From the NCBI RefSeq assembly GCF_001540865.1, contig NC_033631.1, positions 9,555,133-9,619,132 on the forward strand: DNA of 64,000 nt, in the 5' to 3' direction. The stretch is from Ananas comosus. Taxonomy: Eukaryota; Streptophyta; Magnoliopsida; Poales; Bromeliaceae. The stretch's first letter is position 1; each line of letters starts with the position of its first letter. The notes beneath the pieces were generated by a model. It ran no database searches, had not been told where the DNA came from, and saw only the letters and a list, made by a program, of their open reading frames with translations. Positions 11,763 through 22,944 of the stretch are shown here, piece by piece. The position numbers and the translations under genes are program-made.

Positions 11763-14700
11763 TCAGCAAGGTGGGAGATTCTTTGGAGGGGTTAAGATTG
11801 ATTCTTCTGGCCCATTTCCATCCTCCACAACAAAAGCCATCTTCAATCCCCAGGTTGTGTGCACCTCCAAATGGCAATGCATGAACCAAACACCTGGAAT
11901 GGTTTTAGCCATTTTAGTTCATGTAGATGATGGATGTAGAAGAATTAGTTCATGCAAGAGCAACTATATACGAATCTAGCCTATTCTTCCAAAAAAAAAA
12001 AAGAATTTAGTAATTTATAGCCACTGAGATGCGCAGAGCAGATTTTAGCAGATACAAAGCGAATTTTTAGTTATAAGTTGAAAATGCGCCGACTCTAATA
12101 AAATTTCTTTTTTCCATATCTGAATTTGTAGTATGTATTTTCGGTTCTTTTCGTTTTTTTTTTTTTCTAGACTCATGTGATGTCTGAGTTCAATTTTCCT
12201 TTTTTTTTTATTATTTTGTTCGAGGTTAGATTGAAATTTCTAGACTTATTATAAATTAATAATATAATTTCATTTTTATATTAAATTATTTTATACTTCT
12301 TGAGCTGGTTTTTGTCTCCTCACCTGGATTGTTGGCTCGAAACCTGATCGCAGTCCAACCCCCCGCGGGAACTCCGACCGTATTCCGCTCCGGCGGATCG
12401 ACCAAATTGTACGTGGCAGGATCCTTCGCAGGGTCGAAATTCCCGAACCCCGTACCGACGACGAAGAAATTGTAGCCGTGAAGGTGGAAGGGATGCGACT
12501 CGACCGAGAGTAGGTTCGTGTCCTGCAACACCAACTCAACGGTCGAATTGAACGCAATCTTGCTGAGCCTGGTCCCCAGGGACGTCCCGAGATTCGCGGT
12601 GAGTGGTGCGCCTGTGTAGTTGAACGCCGCCAAGGGCTTATCGGGAAAGTCGAGCCGAAACACTCCCTTTATGTCGAAGTAGTGTGCTTGTAGCAGTCCG
12701 ATCTGGGGCATGACAAATGTGATGTTGTTTAGCGACGCCGTGAGCCGCGTCCCATTCAGACAAGTCGGGCACGGGTTCACGCCGAGGCCGATTGTGTAGA
12801 AAAGATGCCGGTCGACATTGAGCGGCACGTTCACGGGGTATTCTTGAGAGTTTAAGCTTCTCAGATTGGCGAGAAAGTTCGTAGCGAATTTCGTGTCATT
12901 GGTTTGCGGCAATTGAGGCACCGTCGGAAGCACGGAGTTCGGGACGCCTTTGTATTGGAGAATGGCGGTGGCGGTTTTGTTGTCGACCGGAATCGTGGCG
13001 TCGTTGAAGGGTTTGACCGACATGAAGTACCGACCGGGCAACCGGTCGGCCTTCACTAGCACGTTTGTGGTTTGGCCCGGCGCGATGAGGATGGCGTCGG
13101 TGGCGAAGGGCTTGGTGTAGACCGCGTCGATCTCGACGACCGTCATGTTATGGCCTGCGATCGCGAAGAAGAGCTCGTCGTTGAGTGCAGCATTGACGAT
13201 TCGGAGGAGGTACGTTTTGCCCGATTCGACTTCTAACGCGTATGTATCTGAACAATAAGTAACTATTCAAAATTTCTTCTTTGATCTCTCTAATAATTTC
13301 GTATTAAAAAAGAAACTCGAAATAAAATAAATTAAAATAAAATAAATGATCGTACGTACGCTTCTCGGAGCATGGGAAAAGGGGCCCAGGTTTTCCATTG
13401 ATGGTGTGCGCATCCGACATGTTGGGTGGCAACCCAAGCATGTTCCCCTGCTTCTCCACTGCTTCCACGTCGTGGTGCCACCACTCCCCTACAAAGTCAC
13501 ACCAAAAATTATTTAAAAGATTCAAATTTTGTAAAATTATTTAAAAGATTCAACAACAAATTGTATTTAGACTGTTTAATTGGCCAGATCAAATAGACGC
13601 TAATTCACCATTGAAAAGAACTCGGCATAACGGAACAGGTGAAATTATAACTTAATCTATTTGTTGCGATAGATGCAATATGATATTACTTACTGAAACA
13701 AATAAGTTATTTTGTTATCGTACTTTTTTAATGTATGTAGTGCAATTTTTTCACAATCTGATGAGCCAGTGGTACTGACCTAGTACGAGCTCGGCTTCTC
13801 CGTGGGGCTGGGGAAAAGGGTAGGGGACGCCTTGCTTGGGCATGACGACGATGGCGCCGTGGACGGTGGCGCGCAGCCACAGAATGTGGGCGTGCCACCA
13901 CAGCGTGCCCCTCTGCCCCGTCACGTTGAAGTCGTATGCGTAGCTCGAACCCGTCTGGATCGGGCACTGCGTTATGTACGCCGGCCCGTCCGCCCATCCG
14001 TTGCGGAATTGCTTCATTCCATGCCTGCAGTTTTACGCACACGTAAACCAACATAAACAATTTTTTCAATGAGTACACAGAGATTTACGCTTCGTTTGGC
14101 ACCAAATCAAAATATAATTTAATAAACACGGGATGAGAAGAATTCGGCTGAATTTTATTCTGTTTCGTTATTTGGTGAAGAAAAAGAAATTATTTGAAAG
14201 TGATTACATTTTTCCGTTCCATCTACAATCACATAGTAAGAAATATGTTAAAACTCAAATATTTTTTAGTTATCGAGAAAGTACTATTATACTAAATGAA
14301 TTGATTGAGTGGGTGAAATTTTCTTTTACTAAGATATATCTTGATATCATGTGAAATAATCGATGATTGTGTTTTCGTTGATTGCTATAGAAAGTGTCTC
14401 AAACATTTTGAATTGAATGCCTACCAATGAATGGACATGTTGAACTGCGCATAGTTCGTAACATTGATGATCACTCTATCGCCTTCTCGAGCATAGATTG
14501 TCGGCCCGGGAAACCTACCGTTGACGGTGACGATCGGTTTAGGGTGACACAACCTGCTTACATTTTTCACAACAATCTGCCACAAAAAAATAAAAGAGAT
14601 TTAATAAAAAAGTTGCGCTATTGCCAACAAATTTGGGCCTATTTGGTCCAGTAACTGCGGTCGTCGGGAGTTCAAGCTCAATGAGTTTCTGCAGACTACA

Positions 14701-14869
14701 GTTAAGTACAGTAACGCGCTCGAGAGCTCGATCGGCCAAATGAGGCCTTAATGGCAATTGCACTACTCACATCAAATTGGTAGCTTTTTACATCAGCTTC
14801 AGCAGGAAGCAGAAGAGCAAAAGCAGCAAAGCTGGCAAGCAGGAGAAGATCATGGAAGGAGAAAGCCAT
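11763..14869 (-). CDS. LAC11: Laccase (multicopper oxidase), LAC11-like, secreted
   Basis: Secreted multicopper oxidase expected to oxidise monolignols in the cell wall during lignin polymerisation. Six minus-strand exons: 14869-14771, 14576-14425, 14024-13780, 13488-13360, 13247-12324 and 11893-11763. All have GT-AG junctions and continuous phase, giving 559 residues, the usual laccase length. Residues 1 to about 25 form a signal peptide ([20 protein letters not shown]). All four copper-binding regions are present: HWHG near 83, HAH near 128, HPFHLHG near 459 and HCHLEVH near 522, followed by the LKMAF segment. The text [18 protein letters not shown] and [18 protein letters not shown] is closest to what I recall of Arabidopsis LAC11. 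Many N-glycosylation motifs are present. A miR397-like site lies at the start of exon 5. Orthology to LAC11 is inference; the laccase call itself is firm. Confidence 0.95.
13178..13198 (-). promoter_or_regulatory. miR397-like target site inside the laccase coding sequence
   Basis: The plus strand reads TCGTTGAGTGCAGCATTGAC plus a final G. Compared with mature miR397 as I remember it, this differs at three positions. On the mRNA these give one A:C mismatch at miRNA position 3 and two G:U wobbles at positions 15 and 20. The site encodes NAALNDE, the segment known to be the miR397 target in plant laccases, so post-transcriptional repression is likely. Confidence 0.8.
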
Positions 14870-14960
14870 CTGCTGTGAGTTGTGGGATTGAAGAGGGTCT
14901 CCAACAAGTGATTAATGTTGGTGGTGGGATATATGAGCATGTTAGCTGGGGCATTGGGGT

Positions 14961-14970
14961 TCTTATATGC
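14961..14970 (-). promoter_or_regulatory. TATA box of the laccase gene
   Basis: GCATATAAGA on the minus strand, about 92 bp upstream of the laccase ATG. This distance leaves room for a normal short 5' leader. Confidence 0.6.
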
Positions 14971-15282
14971 CCAGGGCTTTGGGCTTTTCACAATCAGTTT
15001 GTTAAAGGGAGATAAAAATAGTTTGGTGGGGGGATTTTCCTTTTAGGTAGGAACTTCCTACAGGTTGAGCTGATGCTTGGAAGGGAATTGTGATGGAGAC
15101 CTTAAAAAGAGTAGAAGGAGAAATATTTTAAAGGATTAGGTAAATTAATTGCACCACTACTAGTCCTGTAACTTAGTTTCATTTTGGACATTGAACTTTC
15201 AAATTCGATATTAGTTGGTTGTCCTTAAACTTTTAAAATAGTTTCATTTTAGCACCAGTATATATTTATTGTTAGAAGATAA

Positions 15283-15490
15283 AGTAGAACTATTATACTT
15301 CTATAAGTATAAAAGAGTTGGTGTTTCTGATTTTTTGATTTTTGGATTAAGAATTGTAGGGTCGAGATGATAGTACTCCCCTCTAAGATTTAATGGTCCT
15401 TCAAGTAGAATAATATATTACTCCAAGTATTAGAAATTGTCAAAAGCATTGATCTAAGGGTTAAAAAATAAAAGCATCAATTATATATCT
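15283..15490. mobile_element. Decayed family B element, copy 3
   Basis: Contains AGTAGAACTATTATACTTCT, the TTTTTGGATTAAGAATTGTA segment and a TTAATGGTCCTTCAAGTAG middle typical of family B. The right end is damaged and runs into AT-rich sequence. Confidence 0.45.
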
Positions 15491-15799
15491 TTTCCACAAT
15501 ATATTTCAATCCTACCATCCAATAACCTATAATTTTTTTCTACACAAAACTTGATCCTTTGAATTGAAAATATGCGAAGCGTGACAAAACGATGAATTCA
15601 TGGTATACGAACAAATAGATGAACTGTGAAAATTGATAATTTTTTTTCTCCAAATTTTATGAAAAATAGTTTTTTTATTTTTCAATTTTTTTTAACCGAA
15701 CAGCAAAATTATAGAAAGTATAGAAAAATTCTTCCTGGAAAATAATATTTCATATTTTTTTCAGAAACCAAACACCACTTAGACGGTTTTAATATTTAC

Positions 15800-15802
<3 letters not shown>

Positions 15803-15849
<47 letters not shown>
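15803..15849. repeat. (GA)n microsatellite
   Basis: About 23 GA units, and a shorter GA run near 16001-16015. The region 14975-15800 upstream of the laccase TATA box shows no other gene. Confidence 0.95.
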
Positions 15850-15852
<3 letters not shown>

Positions 15853-16254
15853 GAGCGTGTAGAGGGTTTAAAGTTTCATGGTAACGGCATAATAGGGTTG
15901 AGAGGTATGTTTGGCCAATATATAACTCAACAGTTGTTAAGCTTTATCGTTAAGATAAAGAAACAGTATGTTGTTTTTGTTCTATTTTTATGTTTTAGTA
16001 GAGAGAGAGAGAGAGATAGTGTGTGTAGTGGAGAATGATGTACTTGCACTTGGAGGGAGAGGATTGAGTTACTTGAAAGAGTACATGGGATTGTTAGAAG
16101 ATGATGGGTCGCTTCAGTACATTTGTTTATGTTCATTGTAGCTTTGCGTATCCATGGGACCTATAGGGACAGGCCGGGTGGAGAGATTTTTTAACTTTTT
16201 CTTTCTTTTTCCCATTTTCTTTCTTTGAATTTTTTTTTTTGGTTTGAAGGAGAA

Positions 16255-16588
16255 AAAATTTCAAATACTACATTTATGATATCGTACTTTTTTTATTTTA
16301 GTACCTTATAGTTTAAAATATATTAATTTAGTACTCCCGTGGTTTTATTTTTTATTTTTATTATTCTCTCAACTATTTTTTTTTTTTCGTTAAATCAGTG
16401 ACAAAATTAAAACTAAAAAAATACTAAAGTAAATATTCGATAAACCTAGGTAAAGCATCTTGGATTTCTTTGTATATAATTTAATAAAATGTTAATGGAG
16501 GAACTGATGAAAAGAGAAAAATATATAAAACCACAGAGTACTAAATTAATATACTTTAAACTACAGAATAGTAAAGTGAAGTTTACCC
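16255..16588. mobile_element. Family D MITE-like element, copy 1
   Basis: Inverted ends built from TTTCAAATAC on the left and the reverse complement of GTGAAGTTTACCC on the right. Inside, TTAGTACCTTATAGTTTAAA and CGTTAAATCAGTGACAAA are shared with the copies at 17459 and 56178. No coding capacity. Confidence 0.6.
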
Positions 16589-16599
16589 TTTAAAGAAAA

Positions 16600-16715
16600 A
16601 GATAACATGCTATCGTTTTATTTATTTTTAGAAATAAATTTAATTAAAAATATAAATTAATTAGACTTTAAAGTTGAAATTTTAGATACCACCGATTAAA
16701 TCTTACCGACCGTCT
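16600..16715 (-). repeat. SINE-like copy, minus strand, half of a head-to-head pair
   Basis: TTATTTTTAGAAATAAATTT and GATACCACCGATTAAATC correspond to the reverse complement of the element at 16725-16860. It is more diverged and lacks a clear 3' tail. Confidence 0.5.
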
Positions 16716-16724
16716 CTAGAGCAA

Positions 16725-16860
16725 GTGGCAAAGGGTTTGGTGGTTGGTATCCGAGACCTAAGTTTGAATCCTAATTGTTTCACATTTCTAACTAAGTTTA
16801 TTTCTAAATGAAATAAATAAAGCGGGTAGCGTGCTACCTAGCTCTAAAAAAAAAACGATT
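16725..16860 (+). repeat. tRNA-derived SINE with A and B boxes
   Basis: TGGCAAAGGGTTTGGTGG fits a Pol III A box and GTTTGAATCC a B box, spaced as in tRNA-derived SINEs. The 3' part AAATAAATAAAGCGGGTAGC ends in a poly-A run. Related copies lie at about 26286, 38085, 42226, 44028 and 62086. This is a SINE rather than a tRNA gene, since no cloverleaf with an acceptor stem can be formed by eye. Confidence 0.65.
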
Positions 16861-17458
16861 AAATCTTTTACCACTTGTGTTGGGGACAACATTTGAAAAT
16901 TACATCACTTTTGACTAGACTCATGTAAGAGCATCCGAGCTCGTCAATTTCAGTTAGTAGTGAATAATGAGATATATAGTGTTTTTCGTTGCGTATGTAG
17001 TATTCGTCTAAAAGTATCAATAATCAGAAAGGAGAACAACATTACGGAAGAGTTTGAGCAGTACTCTGGAGTCCCTATCTAGCAGCAGAAATGACTCTGG
17101 GCCTAAGCAAGACTTTCTAGATGAGCATTTGGTTTCGTTTAGAATTGCGAGAGAGTTACAGTCAGAAATAACGATAGAAAAAATATTATGTTATAAGTAA
17201 TAATATGTTTAGCATAATGCAATAAGTCGATCACTCGTCCCACAAAAAATAGAGAAACAAATTTTTATACTCTTTTGTTCGAACTGGGCTGTGCTTATTA
17301 GCAATAGACGAGCTTCAAAACAGGCCATATTTATCGCAAATTTTCTCGAAATTATTCCAGATCTATTCGATCTCACAAGAGCCCAGTCCAAAGCCCAAAT
17401 AAATATATGCAACACTATGTTGCGCACTATTTCTATAGTAATTTTTGCATAATATTTT

Positions 17459-17824
17459 GGGTAAACTTCAAATACTATTTCTATGGTTTTGTACTTTTTT
17501 TAATTTAACATTCTATGATTTAAAGTATATCAATTTACCGTTATGTGATTTTATTTTTTTTCTTTTTATCAGCCTATCCGTTAACTTTTCGTTAAATCAT
17601 ATACAAAAAACTTTAAATATCCCATCCATAGTTTATCGAATATATTGACTTTAATACTCTTTAGTTTTAACTCTGGAAGTGATTTAATGAAAAAAAAACT
17701 AGTGGAGGGATAACAAAAAGAGAAAAATGAAACCACATGGTATGAAAGTGATACATTTTAAACCACATGATACTAAAGTGAGAAAGTGCGAAAGAACAAG
17801 GATGGTATTTGAAGTCTTTCCTAA
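17459..17824. mobile_element. Family D MITE-like element, copy 2
   Basis: Begins GGTAAACTTCAAATAC and ends GGTATTTGAAGTCTTTCC, an imperfect inverted repeat. The internal text about CGTTAAATCA and AAACCACATGATACTAAAGT matches copies 1 and 3. Confidence 0.65.
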
Positions 17825-18254
17825 TATTTTTGCGTGAATAATACTACCCATATACTCCCGAAGGAGTATATACCATCATAGTTAGTTAATTCGGATTCGG
17901 CAAAAATTCGGTACGGATATAATTCGGATAAAATTCGTCTTTTAATTTTTAAATTCGTTGAAAAATACGACTAAAAAACGGATTCGGTAATTATTCGGAT
18001 ACGTGATTTGTATGGATATTATACGTTCACCAATTAAAAATTTAGAATAAAAAATTCGACCATATAATAAATATATAATAATTAATATACTATATATATT
18101 ATTATTATAATTTTTATATATAGATTAAATATATTTAAAATTATAATAAATATATATTAATAATATATAAGAGTTATATATTTACAAATATTAATAAATA
18201 ATTACAAATTTATAAATAAAATATTATAGAGGAGAGAGAGGAGAGAGAGAGAGA

Positions 18255-18788
18255 GTTGAGCTGAAAATGCCTATCGGTAAGCAAACGGGCTCTGTTGCCA
18301 CCTTTGTTCTTCGATGATGGAGCTTCAATCTTGACATTCTGCATCGTTGAACATGATTTTATCACTTGAAGTATCTAGAAATCAAATTTCAAATTTTTCC
18401 ACCTCATTGGACCTAATATCAAAGGGTTTCAAAAATTTGGTGATTTTAGATGGTCGGAATATTGGGTTTCTTGTTTAAGTTTTAAGTATCCAAATCAATG
18501 ATTTTTGATTAGAAAATTTTTTAAATACTTTGACAAGATTTCCCTATTACTCTCGATCTTGATTCAAATTTCCTATTAATCAACTTTTTAGAGGATTATT
18601 ATTTTCAGCGTTATTTTTTATGCAATTGATGAAAAGAAAACATATCGAAAAAAAGATGAAATTTGATTTCTAAATAATTCAAGTAGGTATAGATCATTTT
18701 AACGGTAACGATCGTGATTTGAGGCTCCATATCGAAAAATAATGGGTGGCAACAGAGCCCGTTGCTACGATAGTATTCCCAGCTCAAC
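18255..18788. mobile_element. Small inverted-repeat element, family C copy 1
   Basis: Begins GTTGAGCTG and ends AGCTCAAC. Next to each end is a hairpin whose stem differs from families A and B (GCAACAGAGCCCGTTGC at the right end), while the body (TTCGATGATGGAGCTTC) is shared with family A. GA repeats abut the left side and TA repeats the right side. Confidence 0.7.
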
Positions 18789-18842
18789 TTATTATAATTT
18801 ATATATATATAATATATATATATATTTTATATATATATATTA
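18789..18842. repeat. Interrupted (TA)n tract
   Basis: TA-rich sequence directly after the family C element, in keeping with the TA-rich flanks of the other family members. Confidence 0.8.
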
Positions 18843-19230
18843 TAAAATGAGAGGGAGGTCACCTCATGCAGTTCACGAGGCTGGAGGTGGCCTCGTGACG
18901 TGCACTATCAATGCTCCAACGCTGCGATTTACTGCCTGGGTCGAGACAGACGATGCACCGCGCTGTCTTGCTCCCTGCGCGGCCGGGGCGGCGGAGGGGA
19001 GAACGCGCGACGAACGGATGGTTCGGGACGAGGCAGGACACGCGACCCGCGCCAGACTCTGTTGATCACGCACGTTTTTTCGCCGATCATTTCGGCGATC
19101 GCGAATAATTCGCGATGTTTTTTTGACGAAAAAATACTTTTTTTTTTTTGATTTTTCGAAAAATACGAAAAAGGCATTTAATTGTATCTTCAAAAATTGC
19201 GAATTAATTCGCGGATCTTACTAACTAGGT

Positions 19231-19769
19231 TACATCCAATCATGGAGTATATGCTCATCCTAAAATAAAGGATAGTCTTTACTCTTTTGCAAATGTATTA
19301 TTCTTAATATTTGTTATCAAAAGTTGGGTCTAAACAAGATCCAAATGGTTTTTGATTTTACCTACGTCTATATAGTCCGACCTTTATTGCAGGCTGGGTG
19401 GAGGTTAAATTTTAAATAATAAAAATAGTATTTAATTTTACAAGCATTATTTGGTGAAAATGGAAACAAAGAAGAAGTAATCTTAAATGAGGGACAAACT
19501 TATTTCCCTTGATCGTAAACTTGTAATCAATGTAGAGAAGATTAGGGCTTAAGAAATTGACAAATTAGCAAAACATCTAACCCAAGTTTCCTTTATTCAC
19601 TAGCATTAATTAGGATAACCACAAATGGTATCTATGATACCATAATATGTACAGCGTCTACATGAATCGATATACATGTACATTGTTCCTTGGAAAGTAT
19701 CCTAAACGTAGGATAACACTAGAAAAAATAATTATGCAACTAATAATCTTTCTATCTATCTTAAACTTT
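19231..19769. other. Intergenic, downstream of the pectinesterase pseudogene
   Basis: AT-rich and without recognisable coding sequence or element ends. Confidence 0.5.
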
Positions 19770-22700
19770 TAAAGTTTGTGATATCATGGAAGGCTTTGAA
19801 TGGAGGGTTTGGCGAGCCAATCCTGACGTCGATCCACGCCGTCGACAAGAACGGCAGGCTTCAGCTGTGAAGGCTGGTGGAGACCACACAACTCTTTCCT
19901 GACGGATCTTGATCCGGTCCATTAAGATCTGTATTCTCCGAAGAACACCCCTACGCAACCGAAGTTAAATAATATTCTAAAGCAAGAGTTATACTTTATT
20001 TATATAACTTAAAATTGGATGAAAGTTAGTTCTGGAAAATGTGAGAATGCTCCTATCTGGGCGAGATGGTATTTAATTGTTGAAAACTATAATTAATTTC
20101 GCTATTCTTTAATTACTTTACGAGCGTTTTGGGTTGAATTGGAGAATAATTTTGTTTTTTTAAAAAAACAATAATAGAGGATTATTAGGTATTAAATCGT
20201 GAAAACAGACCCTTACTGTAAATGATTTTCATTGGAAACTTGAGTTCTTTGGTTGCTAGGGTTCCCGTCGCCCCAACCGCTAGGAAGAACTGCGTTAGTC
20301 ATGTAGGTGGTTGGCGACACGACGCGTGGATTAGAGCCCCCCCCGGTTCGTCCCCGATCATTTTCCGACTCCCGTGCATTGCACCCACGACAAATATACC
20401 CGTTCTTGGCTGTCCCCGCCGGGTTGCCGGGTGAAGGCTCCACCGTTGTGAGACGAATGCGATGGATTTCTCCAACACGTTGAATTGTAGCAAAAGCAAA
20501 TAATTTTAAGGCTGAAAATCAGAAACCCGAATTTCGAAGTTTTATTTTTACCAAAGAACTTTCGAAAGATTTTAATCTAATATTATTAATATTAATAGTA
20601 ATTTGGGTTCGCACATACTGCACAGTACAAACAAAACACATTTTTGTGGAGAATCACACAAAATACTCCAAAGCGTTAATCTACATCGCCGTTCCTCAAA
20701 GGTGCTTGCCATCGCCACGTTACATTTTGACCTTCGATGGCAGTTTTTGGTAGTGCCTTCCGGAGTCGTCCGGGACGGATATCTTTGAAGGAAGACTGCT
20801 GCAGGCGTAAAACGCCTGCCTGGTCCCGGATACTCTCAGTGTGCTTGGCGCAGGGCCGATGTGTCTGGAAAAAAAAAAAAAAGGAAAAAAGTATGGGTTC
20901 ACGCGAATATTGTGTAGTAAGACATTAGTTCAAAATTGACTTAAAGTTATCAACTTCTTTTGATTATCATTATTTGCTGATGGGTATATATATCAAAATG
21001 TTGTGCTAATGAACTCGAATCTCATCTTTTGATTTTGTATACCTTAATAGTATATACTATTATATCTCAATTTAGGCTGGAATACTATTAATAGGTAACG
21101 TTTTTTGTATCAAGTTTTTAACTTGGATAATTGTAGGTCAAAATGTATTGTCGGTTAGAGTTGAGTGGTCCCCCTAGGGTTGAGTGGTCCTCATGGATTA
21201 TAGTTTTATCAATGTTGAATAAATGAAGGTTGATCCGAGGCTAAAACATGGTGCATAATGAATTTTTGCTAGCTAATAGTGCCCAGTCATTCATCTCTCT
21301 CTTCTCTCTCTCTTCTCTCTCCTCTCTCTTCTCTTTCTCTCTCTTCTTCTTTATGACTATCTTATTATATATTATATGCGAACGCTTTGTATGTTGGTTG
21401 ATGGTTTAATCGGATGCGCTTCAAGCCATATTTCAGACGCACACACGATTTCTCAGACTGCAATCCAGATAACAACCACCAGAAACATAGTATAGTTATT
21501 TTTGTTCTTTTCGTCTACTAACTTGTTAACTACACATAGCTCAAGTTTTAGAAGGCTCCAATAAAATTTCAGAGTTTTACAAACAACCTCCAAAATGACA
21601 CAATCATTTGATTAGAAAAAAAAGGATAAATACTTGCAAAAGCAAAATTAGGCTAGATGGCATCTTATCATTATAAAAGCCAGCTTGTGAAACATAGAAT
21701 TGAAAAAAAAAAAAAAAAAATACTTGGATTGTGAGGTATTTTCCAACAAAATCTGAAGCCATAATGGAAACTGTTGGAGCCTGCACATTGGTCCAAGGTT
21801 CATTCCAGGTGATGATGGTGGAATATGCTTTGGTGCCACTCAATGTTATGAGGGGCTTATCAACAGGGACCATAACCTTCTCACTGTAAATAAGGAAAAA
21901 GGAAAATTCATTACAAGTTAATTAAGAGGAACATTAGAGCATATTACATATCATTATTAGGTCATATTCTGTGTTTTTCATTTGAGTATTATTTGTATAC
22001 AGATCCTTACTACTATGTTTTTTTTTAAAAAAAAAGAAATATAGCAAGTTACCTGTTTTGTTCATTTTTTTTAGAAATTTTTACAAATTGCTCTGCTGGA
22101 AATATGAAATTTGTTTGGTTCCTTCAAAAAAAGTGTAAATTTTTTTTCAAAAGTTTATTTTATGGATTTTTTTTTCAATTTTTCTCCCGTCTGATTCCAA
22201 AGAAACCTGTTTTTTTTTTGAAATTTTATTTTCAAGATTTTATAAAAAAACTAGTATAAGTATTTTTCTATAAAAATTCAAAAAAAATGAGACACTAGTT
22301 TTTCATGAAATTTGGGAATAAACTTTCCAAAAAAAACTAGTTTTCCTGAAAACCAAATGTGCGAACAATTGGAAAAGAAAATTGTTATTAAAAACTTTTT
22401 TATCGTGAAATTTTTTTCATACTTTTCTAAGAAACCAAACAGCTCTTAAGCTTTAAACTTGTGACCTCAAATACATACCATTTCTTAGCCAACTGCGTTA
22501 GCTACAGTCAGTACCTAGATCCTAACTATTGAAAAAGAAAAATAAAATAGTGATCTTTTTGACCATATTTGAACCAAATCCAATAATTTACAAGCAAAAT
22601 TTTCAATTTTGTTATAGGGACTAAACTGGAATATATAAAGACGAGGGCTAATGCGATGAAGTAAAAACTACTGAGACCAAAATTTAACATCATGCATTAG

Positions 22701-22944
22701 AGTGGGAGAAAATATAATATTGTTACTTGTAAATTCCAGGTTCGACTAAGATGAATGTTGCGTTTGAATTGCCCGACGGAACGGAGTCTATCGCGTCTTG
22801 GATCTTTGTAAAATCTCCTCTCCCAGATTGATCAACCCTAATATGCACCGAGGAATGCGAATTTGGCGCGCCATTAGCGTACGAAGCTGCGAAATAAAAA
22901 GCCAATAATACAAGAATTGCACCAAAAAGAGGCTTCATGATCAT
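19770..22944 (-). pseudogene. Pectinesterase (pectin methylesterase) pseudogene, all exons partly preserved
   Basis: Pectinesterases demethylate cell-wall homogalacturonan. Exon 1 (22944-22727) encodes a signal peptide and RVDQSGRGDFTKIQDAIDS; exon 2 (21883-21724) encodes NEKVMVPVDKPLITLSGTKA and SDFVGKYLTIQ. Both look intact with good splice sites. Exon 3 (about 20865-20735) keeps TLRVSGTRQAFYAC and DDSGRHY but in a phase that does not follow exon 2, and it is frameshifted in the IEG region. Exon 4 (about 20520-20225) keeps a GTAKNGYICRG-like copy of the VYLGRAWG motif and YMTNAVLPSGWGDGNPSNQ, where GDWG has lost a residue. The last exon (about 19945-19770) keeps VFFGEYRS, a stop codon, and PFLSTAWIDV in another frame. 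The catalytic QDTLY and DFIFG motifs are not readable. A family B element sits in intron 2. A short transcript encoding only the N-terminus is conceivable. Confidence 0.8.
21072..21290. mobile_element. Family B-like element, copy 4, in the pseudogene intron
   Basis: GGCTGGAATACTATTAAT on the left and TAGCTAATAGTGCCCAGTC on the right are imperfect inverted repeats. The CCCCTAGGGTTGAGTGG middle is typical of the family. A CT-rich microsatellite (about 21293-21345) follows. Confidence 0.5.

Larger units (their letters stand above)
17881..19230. mobile_element. Possible composite hAT-like element holding other repeats
   Basis: The left end GTTAGTTAATTCGGATTCGG and the reverse complement of the right end (TTAGTAAGATCCGCGAATTA) look like imperfect inverted termini. 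Between them lie TA-rich DNA, a family C element (18255-18788), and a GC-rich stretch at about 18845-19070 that encodes nothing I recognise. The stretch near 19080-19210 is rich in short TTCGCG-type palindromes. I could not find a matching 8-bp target duplication, so the boundaries are uncertain. Confidence 0.35.

Noticed and set aside
11451..11979. Two overlapping plus-strand frames near the 3' end of the laccase gene
   Set aside because: They are antisense to the last laccase exon and its 3' untranslated region and show no family features.
16725..16860. tRNA gene suggested by A-box and B-box motifs
   Set aside because: No acceptor stem or anticodon arm can be formed, the 3' part is SINE-like with a poly-A tail, and several diverged copies exist.
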